From positions 3,162,001-3,226,000 of the forward strand of contig JAUCEF010000001.1 of NCBI GenBank assembly GCA_033558025.1: DNA of 64,000 nucleotides. Direction: 5' to 3'. Below are positions 62,691 through 64,000 of the stretch, piece after piece. Position numbers and translations under genes: made by a program. Each line of letters starts with the position of its first letter. Position 1 is the first letter of the stretch. The stretch is from Phytophthora sp. 'mugwort'. Its lineage: Eukaryota > Oomycota > Peronosporomycetes > Peronosporales > Peronosporaceae. The notes below the pieces were generated by a model. That model was not told where the DNA came from. It saw only the letters and a list, made by a program, of their open reading frames with translations, and did not search any database.

Positions 62691-62897
62691 TGCCCGTTAA
62701 CAGGGACGCGCCCATGGCTCTCTCAAGGCAGTTTAGCTCCGTTGTTCTTCCTGTAAGTAAAATTCGGGAACGATGAAAAGCGTCAACACATGACCGTAAG
62801 GCCTCGGCATAGAGACTGAATGGGGCGTCCACAAGCCTATTTCTCTATTCGACATGGTCACACCCACAGCACATGCTCCCTCTCTGTTCCCTGGCAG

Positions 62898-64000
62898 TTA
62901 GAAGGAGGAGAAACTCGAGTGTTTAACTGACGTGCCTTGAAGAATCTGCTCAATAGGTACACGCTTCTGTTCCATGCTATCGCGGTCACGGACTGTCACG
63001 CACTTGTCCTCAAGGGTATCGAAGTCAACAGTCAAGCACATGGGCGTACCAATCTCATCCTGACGACGGTAACGGCGGCCAATGCTACCAGCAACGTCGT
63101 AGTCGACACTTGCACTTCCGCACAAGTCCTTAAACAGCTTCTGGGCTACGTCCAACAGTGGCTCCTTCTTCACAAGCGGCAGTACAGCAAACCGGTACGG
63201 AGCGATGTCAGGGTGCAGACGCAGTACAGTGCGCTTGCGGTTATTCACCTCCTCTTCATCGTAAGCATCCAGAAGCATAGAGAGCATGACACGTCCAGCT
63301 CCGAGGGCCGGTTCAATGACATGTGGTAGGAACTCTTCCTTGGCAACGGGGTCCTGGTATTTGAGGCTCTTTCCACTGGCATCCATGTGTTTCTTCAGGT
63401 CGTAGCTGGTACGGTTCGCAATGCCCCACAACTCGCTCCAGCCGAACGGGTACTTGAATTGAATGTCCGTCGTGGCACGCGCATAGTGCGCCAGCTCCTC
63501 AGGCGAGTGCTCGTGTTTCCGCAGGTTCTCTGGTCTGATACCGTATTTGGTTAAGAACTCGTAGCATTGGTCTACCCAGTAGACGTACCACTCGTCAGAC
63601 TCGTCCGGGTGCGTGAAGAACTGTAGCTCGAGCTGCTCGAACTCACGCGTGCGGAACAAAAAGTGTCCAGGCGAAATCTCATTGCGAAAGCTCTTGCCTA
63701 TCTGTCCGATACCGAACGGCAGCTTCTTTCTCATCGTGCTCTGCACGTTGGCAAAGTTAATGTACGCGCCCTGTGCCGTCTCGGGGCGGAGGTAGATCCA
63801 CTCGCACGTCTCGTCAGTCGCGCCCATGTTAGTGCGGAATAGCAAGTTAAACTTCTTAGCCGGCTGGAAGCTCTGCGTTTTGCCGCAGTTCGGACACGCG
63901 ACGTCGTGGTCCACGAGCAGAGTGTCCATCTCGCTCAGGGACAGCGTGGCGATCGCGTCGATTTCCTCCTGGGTCTCCAGCTTGGACTCGAGTAGCTGGT
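62898..64000 (-). CDS. Glycyl-tRNA synthetase, C-terminal part (5' end outside window)
   Basis: Charges tRNA-Gly; class II synthetase. The frame runs from the window edge (QLLESKLETQEEIDAIATLS) to a stop at 62898, so the N-terminal third is missing. It shows CPNCGKTQSFQPAKKFNLLF (a zinc-binding-like CxxC), LRPETAQGAYINFANVQST (the GlyRS glycine-pocket motif), GQIGKSFRNEISP with FRTREFEQLELQFF (class II motif 2), EPALGAGRVMLSMLLDAY (motif 3) and the anticodon-binding domain (RFAVLPLVKKEPL, GSIGRRYRRQDEIGTPMCLT). It is of the alpha2 eukaryotic/archaeal type. Cytosolic or mitochondrial location cannot be judged without the N terminus. No intron in this part. Confidence 0.95.
   Translation of the reverse strand, partial: QLLESKLETQEEIDAIATLSLSEMDTLLVDHDVACPNCGKTQSFQPAKKFNLLFRTNMGATDETCEWIYLRPETAQGAYINFANVQSTMRKKLPFGIGQIGKSFRNEISPGHFLFRTREFEQLELQFFTHPDESDEWYVYWVDQCYEFLTKYGIRPENLRKHEHSPEELAHYARATTDIQFKYPFGWSELWGIANRTSYDLKKHMDASGKSLKYQDPVAKEEFLPHVIEPALGAGRVMLSMLLDAYDEEEVNNRKRTVLRLHPDIAPYRFAVLPLVKKEPLLDVAQKLFKDLCGSASVDYDVAGSIGRRYRRQDEIGTPMCLTVDFDTLEDKCVTVRDRDSMEQKRVPIEQILQGTSVKHSSFSSF

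Noticed and set aside
1..64000. CRISPR arrays, operons with ribosome binding sites, phage or plasmid features, tRNA/rRNA genes
   Set aside because: None seen. Introns, transposon types and protein families show a eukaryotic nuclear genome.

Overview
This is a nuclear genomic window from an oomycete, most likely a Phytophthora species. Four observations support that: a decayed RXLR-EER effector gene; two secreted temptin-like genes that each carry a perfect match to the oomycete initiator consensus; conserved proteins of stramenopile type; and short GT-AG introns of roughly 45-180 nt. No ribosomal RNA, tRNA, CRISPR or bacterial feature was seen.

Layout: gene-dense islands alternate with transposon graveyards. 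(1) 1-3.1 kb holds a broken PIF/Harbinger element (Myb-like gene plus nuclease gene, convergent) and an internally deleted pogo-like element. (2) 3.9-26.8 kb is an ordinary island: an 1862-aa protein joining an Asteroid/XPG-like nuclease to a DEAH-box helicase, an 1832-aa protein of unknown function, DNA topoisomerase II (five exons, minus strand), and a 1966-aa secreted glycine-rich/GH43-like/EF-hand protein. (3) 27.3-39.4 kb is repeats: a frameshifted RXLR effector gene, a complete-ended but frameshifted pogo/Tigger element with TA duplication, a Gypsy region with two 359-bp LTR copies (one interrupted by a small hAT-like element with 8-bp duplication), an inverted Copia fragment, a 41-bp tandem repeat, and DDE_1 and MULE remnants. 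(4) 39.6-48.1 kb is a compact housekeeping island: a LYR-motif protein and a YCII-domain protein head to head, a membrane-anchored S10 carboxypeptidase, exosome subunit RRP43, a divergent protein kinase, and a STIMATE-like membrane protein. (5) 48.2-53.0 kb is a small family of temptin-like secreted genes: two intact convergent copies and two decayed ones. (6) 53.4-62.7 kb is repeats again: a 2.9-kb hAT element with exact 8-bp target duplication that also holds a chromodomain coding remnant, a degenerate Copia, an IS630/Tc1-like DDE transposase with a lost catalytic Asp, and unidentified decayed sequence. (7) The right edge holds the C-terminal part of glycyl-tRNA synthetase (minus strand, running off the window).

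The housekeeping genes cover RNA processing and decay (nuclease-helicase, RRP43), DNA topology (TOP2), translation (GlyRS) and mitochondrial assembly (LYR protein). The accessory part is secreted or effector-like and sits against transposons, as expected for the repeat-rich compartments of Phytophthora genomes. All splice sites and family names here were read by eye and have not been checked by alignment or search.
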